This document shows, piece after piece, positions 40,586 through 50,684 of a DNA stretch of 64,000 nucleotides (within the stretch, counting starts at the first letter, position 1; each line of letters starts with the position of its first letter). Made by a program: the position numbers and the translations under genes. The notes under the pieces are model-generated. The model had not been told where the DNA came from, did not search any database, and was given only the letters and a program-made list of their open reading frames with translations. Source of the DNA: Geomonas ferrireducens (GTDB lineage Bacteria; Desulfobacterota; Desulfuromonadia; Geobacterales; Geobacteraceae); contig NZ_SSYA01000002.1 of NCBI RefSeq assembly GCF_004917065.1, positions 1-64,000 on the forward strand, in the 5' to 3' direction.

Positions 40586-40887
40586 TTAAATTCAACAAAT
40601 GTTATAACATCCCCCCTCCCCTGCACAACGGCATCTGCTCAGCAAGTTCAAGCTGTTCACAGTTCGACATCCGCATAAGCGATTGAAATTTCAATACTTG
40701 CCCCCTTCAACAGTGAAACCTTGTGCAGCTTTAGTACAGACAGCCCGGTTTCGTTATTGCCGTAGGCTCCCGCGCGACCATTATAAAACCATGCGATAAC
40801 AGTCACTTACGACGCAGGCAGAGCAACGTGCGAATTTGGTACGCCAGTTGAAACGTAAGGAGAAAAACGGCAACAAGGGGGGACATC
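40586..40887. other. intergenic region between comEC and the Fis-like gene
   Basis: Holds a 12-bp palindrome ATGTTATAACAT (40599-40610) that also contains a TATAAC -10 for comEC, with TTGTGC 16 bp upstream. The plus-strand part before the next gene is AT-balanced with no clear promoter. No small ORF is convincing. Confidence 0.45.
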
Positions 40888-41349
40888 ATGGCATACAGAG
40901 ATCGCAGCACGAGCGAGAGGTCCGGCTCCTACGCATATACCATCATGGAAGTTCGTTTGAGGAAGAAGGGTGCTCCGGAAGGGACCGAGGACGATATTCG
41001 CCTCATGACCGTGGACAGCCACTGGGACACGCTGCGCTTCGTGCAGGACAACATGGATCAGTGTGTGGGCAACGTGGTGCGCCTCAAGCGGACGGAATCG
41101 AAGCGCGTACAGGGCATGAATGAAAGCGCAGCGCTGTTCCAGAAGAACCTTGAGCCGCTCGTCTCGACCCTGACGGCAAACCAGGGACAAGGGGTGATGG
41201 ACAAGCTCTCCATCTCGCTGAAGAAGGCCCTTTTGCTCATGGTGATGGAGCGTTACCAGAGCGACCGCGACAAGGCATGCAGGGTGCTCGGCATCTCCCA
41301 GGAGAAGCTGGAGAGCGAGCTGAAACTCTGCGGCGTCCCTGCCAGATAG
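40888..41349 (+). CDS. conserved hypothetical protein with Fis-like C-terminal HTH
   Basis: 153 residues. The N-terminal half (MEVRLRKKGAPEGTEDDIRL) is of unknown fold; the last ~45 residues, LKKALLLMVMERYQSDRDKACRVLGISQEKLESEL, look like the Fis/NtrC C-terminal helix-turn-helix (HTH_8). It may bind DNA but lacks AAA+ or receiver domains. A good SD (GGGGGG) lies 4 nt before the ATG. It stands alone between comEC and the convergent radical SAM gene. Confidence 0.65.
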   Translation: MAYRDRSTSERSGSYAYTIMEVRLRKKGAPEGTEDDIRLMTVDSHWDTLRFVQDNMDQCVGNVVRLKRTESKRVQGMNESAALFQKNLEPLVSTLTANQGQGVMDKLSISLKKALLLMVMERYQSDRDKACRVLGISQEKLESELKLCGVPAR

Positions 41350-41356
41350 ATAATCT

Positions 41357-42244
41357 CTAGTAGTACTCCTCCTGATACGAAGGGATCTCCGCACACCAGC
41401 GGGGGTCCCTTTTTGCTTTTGCAAGGGCGGCGTCGACGGTGTCGATGAGGCGCTGCCGGTCTTTAGGGTAGCTCCCGGCAAGCTCAAGAAAATTGGAGAC
41501 GTGGTTCGAGCGCAGGATGGTACCCTGCGGCTCCAGCCGCTCGAGAAGAGACCGGGTCTCGAGCAGGATCTCGCCATGGCTCAGAGGCTCGATCAGCCTT
41601 AGGAAGTCATCGTTGTGTCGCTGGAACATGGTGAGAAGAGAGAAGTACTCGGGCGAAAGCGCGGTGATCCATTGTGCCGTCGCCGCCGCGTGTTCGGCAC
41701 TTCGCTTCTTCCCGGCAAGCCCAAGGATCGCGGTCACCGACAGTTTCATCCCGGCGGCCATGGCCTTTTTGCACTGCTCCAGCATCTCTTCCGGAGTGAA
41801 ACCCTTGTCGACGAGGCGCAGCGTCTCGGCATCGCCGCTTTCCAGGCCGAAGTAGAGGATGCGGAGCTTCTTCGCGCGCAGCACCTGCAGGTCTTCCTTG
41901 CTCTTGCCGTTCAGGCTGTTTGGTGAGGCGTAGGCGCCGACCCGGGTGAGGGACGGGAAGACCTCGCTCAGCTCGTCCAGGATCCGCGCAAGTCCCTCCT
42001 GCGGGTAGATGAGGGCGTCGCCGTCGGCGAGGAATACGCGCCGGACCGCGTCACGGTAGCGCGGCGGTATCGAGCGGATCTCCGCCACGATCTCGTCGAG
42101 CGGACGCACCCGGAAGTGCTTCATCTTGTACATGCCGCAGAACTTGCAGCGGTTCTGGGAACAGCCGATGGTGATCTGGAAAATGAGGCTCCGCGCCTCG
42201 GAGGGTGGGCGAAAGAGGGGCTCGTCGTAATGGAAGAAGTACAT
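41357..42244 (-). CDS. radical SAM protein
   Basis: 295 residues. The [4Fe-4S] cluster motif near residue 28 is GCSQNRCKFCGMYK, a CX4CX2C spacing seen in a subgroup of radical SAM enzymes rather than the standard CX3CX2C. FLADGDALIYP supplies the GGE-like SAM-binding loop, and FGLESGDAETL the later barrel strand. The YPQEGLARIL and MLEQCKKAMAAGMKLSVTAI regions match a family close to Elp3/oxygen-independent coproporphyrinogen oxidase-like proteins. The reaction is unknown. It is monocistronic. Confidence 0.82.
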   Translation of the reverse strand: MYFFHYDEPLFRPPSEARSLIFQITIGCSQNRCKFCGMYKMKHFRVRPLDEIVAEIRSIPPRYRDAVRRVFLADGDALIYPQEGLARILDELSEVFPSLTRVGAYASPNSLNGKSKEDLQVLRAKKLRILYFGLESGDAETLRLVDKGFTPEEMLEQCKKAMAAGMKLSVTAILGLAGKKRSAEHAAATAQWITALSPEYFSLLTMFQRHNDDFLRLIEPLSHGEILLETRSLLERLEPQGTILRSNHVSNFLELAGSYPKDRQRLIDTVDAALAKAKRDPRWCAEIPSYQEEYY

Positions 42245-42361
42245 GGGCTGCTCCGCCTGAAAGATGAAGTTCCCGGCACCGACCGGCCGCGTGACACTTT
42301 ACCGGATAATGCCTGGGGGATTCCATAAAAAATTCGTGGATCCATTCAACCGATGGAACCA

Positions 42362-42478
42362 GCGTAAAAAGAAAATCCCCCCCGTCCCCCCTTCGCAAAG
42401 GGGAGAGCGTCGGTGCACCTACGGCGTACTGTAGGCCTGTACCTGCCTCCCCCGGGAGCCTCCAAAGAACCTAAAAAA
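42362..42478 (+). repeat. dispersed intergenic repeat, copy 4 (degenerate)
   Basis: AAAATCCCCCC and CCCCCTTCGCAAAGGGG match the other copies, followed by a diverged GTCGGTGCACCTACGGCGT and a CCTCCAAAGAACCTAAAA tail. It sits between the radical SAM 5' region and the glyA terminator. Confidence 0.6.
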
Positions 42479-42515
42479 AGGGGGGCGACTTGCGTCGCCC
42501 CCCTTCCCTTTTCCA
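42473..42515 (-). terminator. terminator of glyA
   Basis: GGGGGGCGAC and GTCGCCCCCC form a 10-bp stem with a TTGC loop, followed by T-rich sequence on the minus strand, 25 bp after the glyA stop. Confidence 0.9.
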
Positions 42516-42534
42516 ATATGAAACCGAACGCGTT

Positions 42535-43782
42535 CTAGGCGAGACGGTCGGCGTACATCGGGAAGCGCTTCATCAGCGCGTTCACCTGGGTCTTCACCGC
42601 GGCAAGCTTCGCCTCGTCACCAACGTTGCCAAGCACTTCGGCGATGAACCCTGCCACCTGCTCCATCTCGGCTTCTTTCAGGCCGTGGCTGGTGGCCGCC
42701 GGGGTGCCGATGCGGATGCCGGAGGTGATGAACGGCGAGCGGGTGTCGAAGGGGATGCCGTTCTTGTTCACGGTGATGCCGGCGCGGTCGAGCGCCTCCT
42801 CGGCAACCTTGCCGGTCAGCTCGGTCTGGGAGAGGTCGACCAGCATGAGGTGGTTGTCGGTGCCGCCGGAGGTGAGCTTGAAGCCGCGGCTCATAAGCCC
42901 TGCGGCGAGCGCCTGGGCGTTCTTCACGATCTGCTGCTGGTACTGCTTGAACTCGGGGGTGAGCGCCTCTTTGAAGGCGACCGCCTTGGCAGCGATCACG
43001 TGCATGAGCGGGCCGCCCTGGATGCCGGGGAAGATGTTGGAGTTCAGGGTCTTCGCCCAGTCCTCGCGGCACATGATCATGCCGCCGCGCGGTCCGCGCA
43101 GCGTCTTATGGGTGGTGGTGGTCACGAACTCGGCGTAGGGAACCGGGCTCGGGTGGATGCCGGCGGCAACGAGACCCGCGATGTGGGCCATGTCGACCAT
43201 GACCACGGCGCCCACCTTGTCGGCGATGCGACGGAAGGCCTCGAAGTCGATGATGCGCGGGTAGGCGGATGCACCGACCACGATCATCTTCGGCTTGTGC
43301 TCGATGGCGAGACGCTCGCACTCTTCATAGTCGATGGTCTGGGTCTCCTGGGAGACGCCGTAGGGGACGATGTTGAAGAGCTTGCCGGAGAAGTTAACCG
43401 GGGAGCCGTGGGTCAGGTGCCCGCCGTGGGCCAGGTTCATGCCGAGTACGGTGTCCCCCGGCTTCAGCACGGAGAAGTAGACCGCCATGTTGGCCTGGGA
43501 ACCGGAGTGCGGCTGGACGTTGACGTGGTCCGCGCCGAAGAGCTCCTTGGCGCGCTCGATGGCGAGGTTCTCGACCTTGTCCACTTCGTGGCAGCCGCCG
43601 TAGTAACGCTTGCCGGGATACCCTTCCGCGTACTTGTTGGTGAGGACCGAGCCCTGCGCCTCGAGCACCGCCTGGGAGACGAAGTTCTCCGAGGCGATCA
43701 GTTCGAGGTTGTACTCCTGGCGCTCCGTCTCGTGCCTGATGACTTCCGCCACTGCCGGGTCGAATGTTTCCAGTACTGACAT
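42535..43782 (-). CDS. glyA: serine hydroxymethyltransferase
   Basis: 415 residues, full length. [39 protein letters not shown], the PLP-lysine motif [17 protein letters not shown] and the C-terminal [14 protein letters not shown] are present. It interconverts serine and glycine with tetrahydrofolate, feeding one-carbon metabolism. It is downstream of rpiB on the same strand, but a hairpin lies between them, so it may have its own promoter in the 127-bp gap. Confidence 0.97.
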   Translation of the reverse strand: MSVLETFDPAVAEVIRHETERQEYNLELIASENFVSQAVLEAQGSVLTNKYAEGYPGKRYYGGCHEVDKVENLAIERAKELFGADHVNVQPHSGSQANMAVYFSVLKPGDTVLGMNLAHGGHLTHGSPVNFSGKLFNIVPYGVSQETQTIDYEECERLAIEHKPKMIVVGASAYPRIIDFEAFRRIADKVGAVVMVDMAHIAGLVAAGIHPSPVPYAEFVTTTTHKTLRGPRGGMIMCREDWAKTLNSNIFPGIQGGPLMHVIAAKAVAFKEALTPEFKQYQQQIVKNAQALAAGLMSRGFKLTSGGTDNHLMLVDLSQTELTGKVAEEALDRAGITVNKNGIPFDTRSPFITSGIRIGTPAATSHGLKEAEMEQVAGFIAEVLGNVGDEAKLAAVKTQVNALMKRFPMYADRLA

Positions 43783-43815
43783 GTCTGATCTCTCCTAAAA
43801 AATGCTGGTGAAATA

Positions 43816-43845
43816 GGAAAACGGGACTCTGGGAGTCCCGTTCTT
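43816..43845 (-). terminator. terminator between rpiB and glyA
   Basis: AACGGGACT and AGTCCCGTT around a 5-nt loop with TTTTCC on the minus strand; stable but with a short T-run, so partial read-through to glyA is plausible. Confidence 0.65.
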
Positions 43846-43909
43846 TGCTTCAGAATCGTTTGTCTTTCCAGTGTCGCCCTACCGAAAAACCTTTGTCGGA
43901 GCCCGACGC

Positions 43910-44356
43910 TTATCCCTTCAGTTCGCGCTCCAGGGCGGTGATCTTGTCCAGACGCTTCTGGTGCCTGCCTGCGGCGTACTCGGTGTCGAGCCAAGCCGCC
44001 ACCATCTCGCGCGCCTTTTCGACTTCCAGGACACGGCCACCCAGTACCAGGATGTTGGCGTTGTTGTGCTCCTTGGCCATGGTGGCCATGAAGACGTCGG
44101 TGGCAAGTGCCGCACGGATGCCGGGGAACTTGTTGGCGACGATGGACATCCCGATGCCGGTACCGCAGACGAGGATCCCCTTCTCGGCGCTCCCCTCGGA
44201 GACGCGGCGCGCCACGGCCTCCCCGAAATCGGGGTAGTCGACGGAGTCGCCGTTGTGGGTCCCGAGGTCTTCGCAGGGAAGCCCGCGCTCTTCGAGGAGT
44301 TTCTTTATCTCGTTCTTCAGATCGAGGCCGCCGTGATCGCTTCCAAGAACTATCAT
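43910..44356 (-). CDS. rpiB: ribose-5-phosphate isomerase B
   Basis: 148 residues of the RpiB/LacAB family: MIVLGSDHGGLDLKNEIK at the start, DLGTHNGDSVDYPDFGEAVA, and GILVCGTGIGMSIVANKFPGI with the catalytic Cys. It isomerises ribose-5-phosphate and ribulose-5-phosphate in the pentose phosphate pathway. It starts 3 bp after the fabF stop, so it is part of the fatty acid synthesis transcript although unrelated in function. Confidence 0.94.
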   Translation of the reverse strand: MIVLGSDHGGLDLKNEIKKLLEERGLPCEDLGTHNGDSVDYPDFGEAVARRVSEGSAEKGILVCGTGIGMSIVANKFPGIRAALATDVFMATMAKEHNNANILVLGGRVLEVEKAREMVAAWLDTEYAAGRHQKRLDKITALERELKG

Positions 44357-44359
44357 CCG

Positions 44360-45592
44360 TTAGACCCTCTTGAAAAGAAGCGAGGCGTTGGTGCCGCCGA
44401 AGCCGAAGGAGTTGCTCATCGCGTACTCGATGGACGCCTCGCGTGCGGTGTTCGGCACGTAATCGAGATCGCACTCGGGGTCGGGCTCGTTGTAGTTGAT
44501 GGTCGGGGGGACGATGGAGTTCTTCATCGCCATGAGCGAGAAGACCGCCTCGACGCCGCCGGCCGCACCGAGCAGGTGGCCGGTCATCGACTTGGTGGAG
44601 GAGACCATCAGTTTCGTGGCATGGTCACCGAAGACGGTGTGGATCGCCGTGGTCTCGCCGAGGTCGCCGTAGGGAGTCGAGGTGCCGTGGGCGTTGATGT
44701 AGTCGACCTGCTCCGGGTTGAGCCCGGCGGTACGCAGCGCCATCTTCATGCAGCGCGCCGCACCCTCACCGCCCGGGGCGGGAGAAGTCAGGTGATAGGC
44801 ATCGCCGGAAAGGCCGTAGCCCACGATTTCGCCGTAGATCTTCGCGCCGCGCGCCTTGGCCGCCTCGTACTCCTCGAGCACCACGATGCCGGAGCCCTCG
44901 GACAGGACGAAGCCGTCCCTCCCCTTGTCGAACGGACGCGACGCACCGGCCGGGTTCTCGTTGTTGGTGGAGAGCGCTTTCATCACGGAGAACCCGCCGA
45001 TCCCCAGAGGGGTAACGGTCGATTCGGTGCCGCCCGCGATCATGGCGTCGGCATCGCCGCGCTGGATCATGTGGTAGGCGTCGCCGATGGAATGGGTGCC
45101 GGTCGCACAGGCGGAAACGGAGGAAACGTTCGGGCCTTTTGCCCCGTACTTGATGGAGATGTGCCCCGGAGCCAGGTTGATGATCAGCATCGGGATGAAG
45201 AAGGGAGAAACCTTCTTGTACCCGCCTTCCAGCAGCGCGCTGTGGTAACGCTCGATGGCGGGAAGACCGCCAAGGCCTGCGCCCACAAGGACACCGACTC
45301 GCTCGGCATTCTCCTCGGTGATCTGCAGACCGGAGTCTTCCATGGCGAAGTGGGCCGCAGCGAGGGCGTACTGGATGAAGAGATCCATCTTCTTGATCTC
45401 TTTCTTGTCGATGAAATCCTCGGCGACGAAGTCCTTGACCTCGCCAGCGATCCTCACCGGCAGGTCGGAGGCATCAAAACGGGTGATGGGAGCAATGCCG
45501 GACGTACCGGCCACTAGGGCATCCCAGTTCTTTCCGTTACCGGTCCCCAGCGGGGAAACCACGCCTACCCCCGTGACAACAACTCTTCTCAT
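44360..45592 (-). CDS. fabF: 3-oxoacyl-[acyl-carrier-protein] synthase II
   Basis: 410 residues from the ATG with AAGGAGAG 8 nt upstream (an in-frame start 11 codons earlier lacks an SD). [15 protein letters not shown] starts the thiolase fold, [15 protein letters not shown] holds the catalytic Cys, and [11 protein letters not shown] and the later [12 protein letters not shown] supply the His residues. It elongates acyl-ACP with malonyl-ACP. It follows acpP and precedes rpiB on one transcript. Confidence 0.96.
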   Translation of the reverse strand: MRRVVVTGVGVVSPLGTGNGKNWDALVAGTSGIAPITRFDASDLPVRIAGEVKDFVAEDFIDKKEIKKMDLFIQYALAAAHFAMEDSGLQITEENAERVGVLVGAGLGGLPAIERYHSALLEGGYKKVSPFFIPMLIINLAPGHISIKYGAKGPNVSSVSACATGTHSIGDAYHMIQRGDADAMIAGGTESTVTPLGIGGFSVMKALSTNNENPAGASRPFDKGRDGFVLSEGSGIVVLEEYEAAKARGAKIYGEIVGYGLSGDAYHLTSPAPGGEGAARCMKMALRTAGLNPEQVDYINAHGTSTPYGDLGETTAIHTVFGDHATKLMVSSTKSMTGHLLGAAGGVEAVFSLMAMKNSIVPPTINYNEPDPECDLDYVPNTAREASIEYAMSNSFGFGGTNASLLFKRV

Positions 45593-45676
45593 ACTCTGAA
45601 CTCTCCTTGGTTGCTTTTGACTCACGCACGCCCGAAGGCGACATGAAAAAGGGGAAGCATAACTCCCCCCTCTCTA

Positions 45677-45910
45677 CTAGGTGTGATCAGTGATGTAGTC
45701 GATTGCGTCCTGTACCGACTGGATCTTCTCGGCATCCTCGTCGGAGATCTCGATTTCGAACTCTTCCTCAAGTGCCATCACCAGTTCTACGGTATCCAGG
45801 GAGTCGGCGCCCAGGTCGTCCATGAAGGAGGACTCGTTGGTCACCTGAGCCTCGTCAACACCAAGCTGCTCAGCGACTATCTCTTTAATACGTTTCTCGA
45901 TCGAAGCCAT
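45677..45910 (-). CDS. acpP: acyl carrier protein
   Basis: 77 residues. [20 protein letters not shown] contains the phosphopantetheine-attachment Ser (DSLD), and the acidic composition is typical of ACP. It carries acyl chains between the Fab enzymes encoded on either side. AAATGGAGGTAATTG gives a strong SD, as expected for an abundant protein. Confidence 0.97.
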   Translation of the reverse strand: MASIEKRIKEIVAEQLGVDEAQVTNESSFMDDLGADSLDTVELVMALEEEFEIEISDEDAEKIQSVQDAIDYITDHT

Positions 45911-46049
45911 TCAATTACCTCCATTTGATTGTAACGTCAGACGTTTTTAGTTTTGCTTTGCCGAAAGACTGCTATTTCATAGCATGAAAAGCAGAATTTG
46001 CAAAAGGTATTTTTGGCGCTGAAAGTAAAAAAGAACGCCGTTTGCGACA

Positions 46050-46790
46050 TCACATGTACATGCCGCCGTTCACCGAAAGTACGTGTCCGGTGACGTATGC
46101 CGCCGCGTCGGAAACGAGGAACAGTACGGCCCCCGCTATGTCATCGGAACTGCCAAGCCTTCCCATCGGGATCTGCTCCTGGAGCGCCTCCCTGGTCTTC
46201 TCGGAGAGTTCCGCGGTCATGTCGGTCTCGATGAAACCGGGGGTGACCGCGTTCACGGTGACGTTTCTCCTGGCGAGCTCTTTCGCCACCGACTTGGTGA
46301 GGCCGATCATGCCCGCCTTGGAGGCGCAGTAGTTGGCCTGGCCGGGGTTACCCATCTCGCCGACCACGGAGGAGACGTTGACGATCCTGCCGTAGCGCGC
46401 CTTGGACATGAGCTTCGCGGCCTCGCGGGTGCAGTTGAAGCAACCTTTCAGGTTCACGTCGAGAACCGCATCCCAGTCCTCTTCCTTCATGCGAAGGAGC
46501 AGCCCGTCCTTGGTGATGCCGGCGTTGTTGACCAGGATGTCGACCTTGCCGAAGGCCTCGACGGCCTGTTTGAAGAGACCCTCGACCTCGGCGACCACGG
46601 AAACGTCCACCTTGACGGCGAGCGCCTTGCCGCCTGCGGCGACGATCTCATCGGCGGTCTTGGTGGCACCCGCTTCGCTGGTCGCGGTGACGACCACGGC
46701 GGCCCCGTCTGCGGCGAGTTTCATGGCGATGGCGCGACCGATGCCGCGGGAGGCGCCGGTTACCACTGCTACCTGTCCGTTAAGACTCAT
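46050..46790 (-). CDS. fabG: 3-oxoacyl-[acyl-carrier-protein] reductase
   Basis: 246 residues from the ATG that overlaps the fabD stop (ATGA). An SDR fold with [18 protein letters not shown] for NADP(H) binding, [14 protein letters not shown], and the Ser/Tyr/Lys triad in [23 protein letters not shown]. It reduces 3-oxoacyl-ACP to 3-hydroxyacyl-ACP. The 4-bp overlap shows coupling to fabD. About 140 bp separate it from acpP, space enough for an internal promoter. Confidence 0.96.
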   Translation of the reverse strand: MSLNGQVAVVTGASRGIGRAIAMKLAADGAAVVVTATSEAGATKTADEIVAAGGKALAVKVDVSVVAEVEGLFKQAVEAFGKVDILVNNAGITKDGLLLRMKEEDWDAVLDVNLKGCFNCTREAAKLMSKARYGRIVNVSSVVGEMGNPGQANYCASKAGMIGLTKSVAKELARRNVTVNAVTPGFIETDMTAELSEKTREALQEQIPMGRLGSSDDIAGAVLFLVSDAAAYVTGHVLSVNGGMYM

Positions 46791-47722
46791 TGTGCCACCT
46801 CCGTCAGCGCTTTTACCCCGGCTGCGTCCTGTACGTTGGTGCAGGAGGTTTCCTTGTCGATCCTCTTCACGAGACCTGCGAGCACTTTGCCCGGGCCGAT
46901 CTCGACGAAGTTGGTGACGCCGGCGGCGACGATGTTCTGGATGATCTGTTCCCAAAGGACAGGCGCGCAGACCTGCTCGACGAGGAGCTGCTTCACGCGT
47001 GCCGCGTCGGCATTGGGCTTCGCCTCGACGTTGCTCACCACCGGGGCGGTCATGGCGCCGACGGCGACGGCCTCGAGGGTCCGGGCCAGACGGTCCGCAG
47101 CGGGCTTCATCAGGGAGCAGTGGAAGGGGGCGGATACCGGAAGGAGCATGGCCTTCCTGAACCCCCTCGCCTTCGCGATGTCGATGGCGCGGTTAACGGC
47201 GCCGGTGTGCCCTGCGACCACGATCTGGCCGGGAGAGTTGAAGTTGGCAGGGGAAACGACCTCGCCCTGGGCAGCCTCGGCGCAGATCTCCTTGAGGACC
47301 TCCGCCTCGGCACCGAGGATGGCGGCCATGGCGCCAACGCCGATGGGCACCGCGTCCTGCATGTAGCTGCCGCGGGCACGCACGGTCCTAAGCGCATCGG
47401 CGAAGTCGAGCGCGCCGGAAGCAACCAGTGCGGAGTACTCGCCCAGCGAGTGACCGGCGAGGAAGGAAGGCACAAGCGAGGATTCCTCCCTCAGCACCCT
47501 GAGCGCCGCAACGCTCGCCGCCAGGATGGCCGGCTGGGTGTTGGCGGTGAGCTTAAGCTCCTCCTCGGGCCCTTCGAAGCAGAGCTTGGAGAGGGAGAAG
47601 CCGAGTGCGTCGTCGGCCTCCTCGAAGGCGACCCGGGCGGTCTTGAAGTTATCGGCCAGGTCCTTCCCCATCCCGGCGTGCTGGGAGCCCTGCCCCGGGA
47701 AGATGAATGCATAGGATTGCAT
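46787..47722 (-). CDS. fabD: malonyl-CoA:ACP transacylase
   Basis: 311 residues. FIFPGQGSQHAGMGKDLAD begins the fold, FLAGHSLGEYSALVASGAL has the catalytic Ser and oxyanion region, and PVSAPFHCSLMKPA the active-site His. It loads malonyl groups onto ACP. It lies 72 bp after fabH and overlaps fabG. Confidence 0.96.
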   Translation of the reverse strand: MQSYAFIFPGQGSQHAGMGKDLADNFKTARVAFEEADDALGFSLSKLCFEGPEEELKLTANTQPAILAASVAALRVLREESSLVPSFLAGHSLGEYSALVASGALDFADALRTVRARGSYMQDAVPIGVGAMAAILGAEAEVLKEICAEAAQGEVVSPANFNSPGQIVVAGHTGAVNRAIDIAKARGFRKAMLLPVSAPFHCSLMKPAADRLARTLEAVAVGAMTAPVVSNVEAKPNADAARVKQLLVEQVCAPVLWEQIIQNIVAAGVTNFVEIGPGKVLAGLVKRIDKETSCTNVQDAAGVKALTEVAQ

Positions 47723-47794
47723 AGATGACCTCTTTTCTTTTTAGTGGATCCACCTTCGCTAAAGCTACGGTGGACTCGGCCAAGGGCCTCGGCC

Positions 47795-48775
47795 CTACCA
47801 CCTGATGAGCGCGGAGCCCCAGGTGAGACCGCCGCCGAAGGCGTCAAGCAGCAGCAAGTCCCCTTCTTTGAGCCGGCCGGCACGCGCCGCCTCGTCCAAT
47901 GCGATGGGAATGGACGCCGCGGATGTGTTGCCGTAGCGGTCCAGGTTTACAAAGACGCGCTCGCGGGTGATGCCCAGACGCTTGCCGACGGAGTCGACGA
48001 TCCTCTGGTTTGCCTGGTGCGGGATGAAGAGCGTTACGTCGTCGGGGGTTAGACCGTTGGCCTCCAGGGCCTCTTGGGCAACCTCGCCCATGGCGCGTAC
48101 CGCAAGCTTGAACACCTCGTTCCCCTGCATGGTCAGGTAGACCAGCTTGTCGTCCACGCTCTGATGCGTGGCCGGTTTGCGGCTTCCCGGGCCCTTCTGG
48201 TACAGGATCTCCCAGTAGTTGCCGTCGGAGTGCATGTGCGTGGAGAGGACACCGTGGTCACCCTCCTGGGCCTCGAGCACTACCGCACCGGCACCGTCGC
48301 CGAAGAGCAGGCAGGTGTTGCGGTCGGACCAGTCGACGATGCGGGAAAGCACCTCGGCGCCGATCACGAGCGCCTTTTTCACCTGTCCGGAGCGGATGAA
48401 CTTGTCGGCGGTGGAAAGGGCGTAGATGAAACCGGAGCAGGCGGCGGAGAGGTCGAAGCAGAATGCGTTGGTGGCCTTGATGGCCTGCTGGATGATGCAG
48501 GCGGTGGCGGGGAACGGGAAGTCGGGGGTCAGGGTACCCACGACGATGAGGTCGATCTCCTCGGCCTTAACCCCGGCGGCGGCAAGCGCCTTCTCCGCGG
48601 CAGCGATGGCGAAGGTCGAGGTGTACTCCCCCTCCGCGGCGATGCGGCGTTCCCGGATACCGGTCCTAGTGACGATCCACTCGTCGCTGGTGTCCATCAT
48701 TTTTTCAAGATCGAAGTTGGTCAGCACTTTCTCCGGAACGGCAGAGCCGGTTCCGGTGATTCTCGGTCTAATCAT
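47795..48775 (-). CDS. fabH: 3-oxoacyl-[acyl-carrier-protein] synthase III
   Basis: 326 residues. [19 protein letters not shown] holds the active-site Cys, [19 protein letters not shown] the His, and [15 protein letters not shown] the Asn of the Cys-His-Asn triad. It starts chain synthesis by condensing acetyl-CoA with malonyl-ACP. Its start codon overlaps the plsX stop (ATGA), so the two are translationally coupled. Confidence 0.97.
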   Translation of the reverse strand: MIRPRITGTGSAVPEKVLTNFDLEKMMDTSDEWIVTRTGIRERRIAAEGEYTSTFAIAAAEKALAAAGVKAEEIDLIVVGTLTPDFPFPATACIIQQAIKATNAFCFDLSAACSGFIYALSTADKFIRSGQVKKALVIGAEVLSRIVDWSDRNTCLLFGDGAGAVVLEAQEGDHGVLSTHMHSDGNYWEILYQKGPGSRKPATHQSVDDKLVYLTMQGNEVFKLAVRAMGEVAQEALEANGLTPDDVTLFIPHQANQRIVDSVGKRLGITRERVFVNLDRYGNTSAASIPIALDEAARAGRLKEGDLLLLDAFGGGLTWGSALIRW

Positions 48776-49830
48776 GAAGCTACCCTTTCTGTTGCGGCGT
48801 CCGGGTTCTGGGCGCCGGCTCGCTCGCGCGGCTCACCGGGGAAGCTCTCGTTGAGCTTTTCCGCCATGCGGCTGTTGACCCCTTTGAGCGCGTATTCATG
48901 GGCAAAGCGGATCGCGTTCTTGATCGCTTTGGTATTCGAACCGCCGTGGCAGATCATCCCCACGCCGTTGATCCCAAGCAGAGGCGCCCCGCCATACTCG
49001 GCGTAGTCTACGGTTTTCTTGAAGTTCTTGAAGGCCTTGCGGCTCAGGAAGTAGCCGATCTGGGACAAAAGGCTCGCCTTGATCTCGGCCCTAAGCATCT
49101 TACCCACGGCCTCGGCCAACCCCTCGGAAAGCTTCAAAGCCACGTTGCCGACGAAACCGTCGCAGACGACGACGTCGACGGAGCCGTTGAAGATGTCCCG
49201 GCCTTCCACGTAACCTATGTAGTTGATGGGCTTTTCGCGCAGAAGTGCGCTGGTTTCGCGGGTGAGCTCGTTCCCCTTGCTGTCCTCCTCACCGTTGGAG
49301 AGAAGACCGACGCGGGGTTTGTCGACACCCATGACGAATCTGGCGTACACCTCGCCCATGACGGCGAACTGAACCAGATGGATCGGCTTGCAGTCGACGT
49401 TGCCGCCGACGTCGAGAACGAGGGTTTTACCGGTTACGGTGGGGAAGAGCTGGGCGATCGCGGCGCGATCGATCCCCTTCATCCGCTTCAGCACGAACAT
49501 GCCGGCCGCCATGGTGGCACCGGAGTTGCCGGCGCTGACGACGGCCACCGCCTCGCCACCTTTTACGAGCTCGAAGGCGACGCGGATGGAGGAATCCTTC
49601 TTCTTGCGTACCGCGTCGGAAGCGGAGTCGTGCATGCCCACAACTTCCGAGGCATGCCACACTTCGATATCGAGCCCTTTGCAGTCATGGCGGGCCAGTT
49701 CGGCCTGCACCTTTTCGACATCACCGACCAGAGTGACCGGGATGCCGAACTCTCTGGCAGCAGCTATTGCACCTTCAACTTCAACATGAGGGGCGTTGTC
49801 GCCCCCCATTACATCGACAGCAACTCTCAT
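48772..49830 (-). CDS. plsX: phosphate acyltransferase PlsX
   Basis: 352 residues from the ATG that gives [20 protein letters not shown], the family start, with AGGGG just upstream; an in-frame codon 11 residues earlier is less likely. [20 protein letters not shown] and [17 protein letters not shown] match PlsX. It makes acyl-phosphate from acyl-ACP for the PlsY step of phospholipid synthesis. The rpmF-plsX-fabH order is widely conserved. Confidence 0.96.
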   Translation of the reverse strand: MRVAVDVMGGDNAPHVEVEGAIAAAREFGIPVTLVGDVEKVQAELARHDCKGLDIEVWHASEVVGMHDSASDAVRKKKDSSIRVAFELVKGGEAVAVVSAGNSGATMAAGMFVLKRMKGIDRAAIAQLFPTVTGKTLVLDVGGNVDCKPIHLVQFAVMGEVYARFVMGVDKPRVGLLSNGEEDSKGNELTRETSALLREKPINYIGYVEGRDIFNGSVDVVVCDGFVGNVALKLSEGLAEAVGKMLRAEIKASLLSQIGYFLSRKAFKNFKKTVDYAEYGGAPLLGINGVGMICHGGSNTKAIKNAIRFAHEYALKGVNSRMAEKLNESFPGEPRERAGAQNPDAATERVAS

Positions 49831-49881
49831 ATTTCCCCTAGGGAGCGGATTTCGAACAGTCACGGCTGTGAAATCGAAATC

Positions 49882-50064
49882 CTAGAGCTCTTCAGCCTTC
49901 AGCACCTGGCGTCCCTTGTAAGTACCGCAGGACGGGCAGACGCAATGCGGCAGCTTCGGAGCCTTGCACTGGGGGCAGGTCGAGACGGTGGGAGCGGTCA
50001 GGAAGTCGTGTGCACGCCTCATGTTCTTGCGCGACTTGGAGGTTTTCTTCTTAGGTACAGCCAT
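49882..50064 (-). CDS. rpmF: 50S ribosomal protein L32
   Basis: 60 residues: [20 protein letters not shown] and a zinc-ribbon [20 protein letters not shown] with four Cys in CxxC...CxxC spacing. It is the zinc-containing form of L32. Its placement between yceD and plsX is the classic arrangement. Confidence 0.97.
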   Translation of the reverse strand: MAVPKKKTSKSRKNMRRAHDFLTAPTVSTCPQCKAPKLPHCVCPSCGTYKGRQVLKAEEL

Positions 50065-50077
50065 GATGTTCTCCTTT

Positions 50078-50614
50078 TTACTTTTCTATCTTGATCTTCT
50101 TCAGGGCGGCCATCTTCAGGTTTATCCCGCCGCGATCGCAGCCGCACTCTCCGGCGTTCAGGTCAGCACCGCACTCGGGGCAGAGCCCTTTGCACGATTC
50201 GCTGCATAGTGGCTTGTACGGCACCTCGAGCATCACCTGTTCGGCGATCTCGGGGTCCATGTCGATCTCGTCGCCGCTGTAAGTGGCGGAGATCAGCTCC
50301 TCGTCGGTGAGCTCGACTTCCTCCTCGGTACTATCCTCTTCACCCTTGGTGTAGAAGATGGTGAAGTCCGAGGTGAGCGGCAAGTCGTATTCGGCGAGGC
50401 AGCGGGAACAGGTGAGGTGGGCGGCACTCTCAACCCGCCCGGTCGCCCGCACGTGGTCGTATTCCCAGACTGCGGTGACCTCTGTGCTGACCGGGGCGGT
50501 AAAGGTGCACTCGCCGGCCGCTTCCATTGCCACCAGCACCGGATAGTGCGAAGCCGGCTCCACCTCCGAGAGGTCGAGCTGCTTCTTTTTCACCTTCTCT
50601 ATATCTATCTTCAA
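50078..50614 (-). CDS. yceD: DUF177 / YceD-family protein
   Basis: 178 residues. [20 protein letters not shown] and the C-terminal [19 protein letters not shown] zinc-binding cysteines mark the DUF177 family, linked to 23S rRNA accumulation in bacteria and plants. It lies 13 bp upstream of rpmF. The acidic insert [19 protein letters not shown] is normal for the family. Confidence 0.9.
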   Translation of the reverse strand: MKIDIEKVKKKQLDLSEVEPASHYPVLVAMEAAGECTFTAPVSTEVTAVWEYDHVRATGRVESAAHLTCSRCLAEYDLPLTSDFTIFYTKGEEDSTEEEVELTDEELISATYSGDEIDMDPEIAEQVMLEVPYKPLCSESCKGLCPECGADLNAGECGCDRGGINLKMAALKKIKIEK

Positions 50615-50684
50615 AGGAAGCTCTCCCTCAATTTCAAAGTTTCTCAGTATAGAGATGGCGGTTTTTTTGTCAAGGTAAATCTAG

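Noticed and set aside
43910-50614. Unusual gene order in the fatty acid block
   Set aside because: yceD-rpmF-plsX-fabHDG-acpP-fabF is the standard bacterial order, and rpiB/glyA downstream is a known extension.
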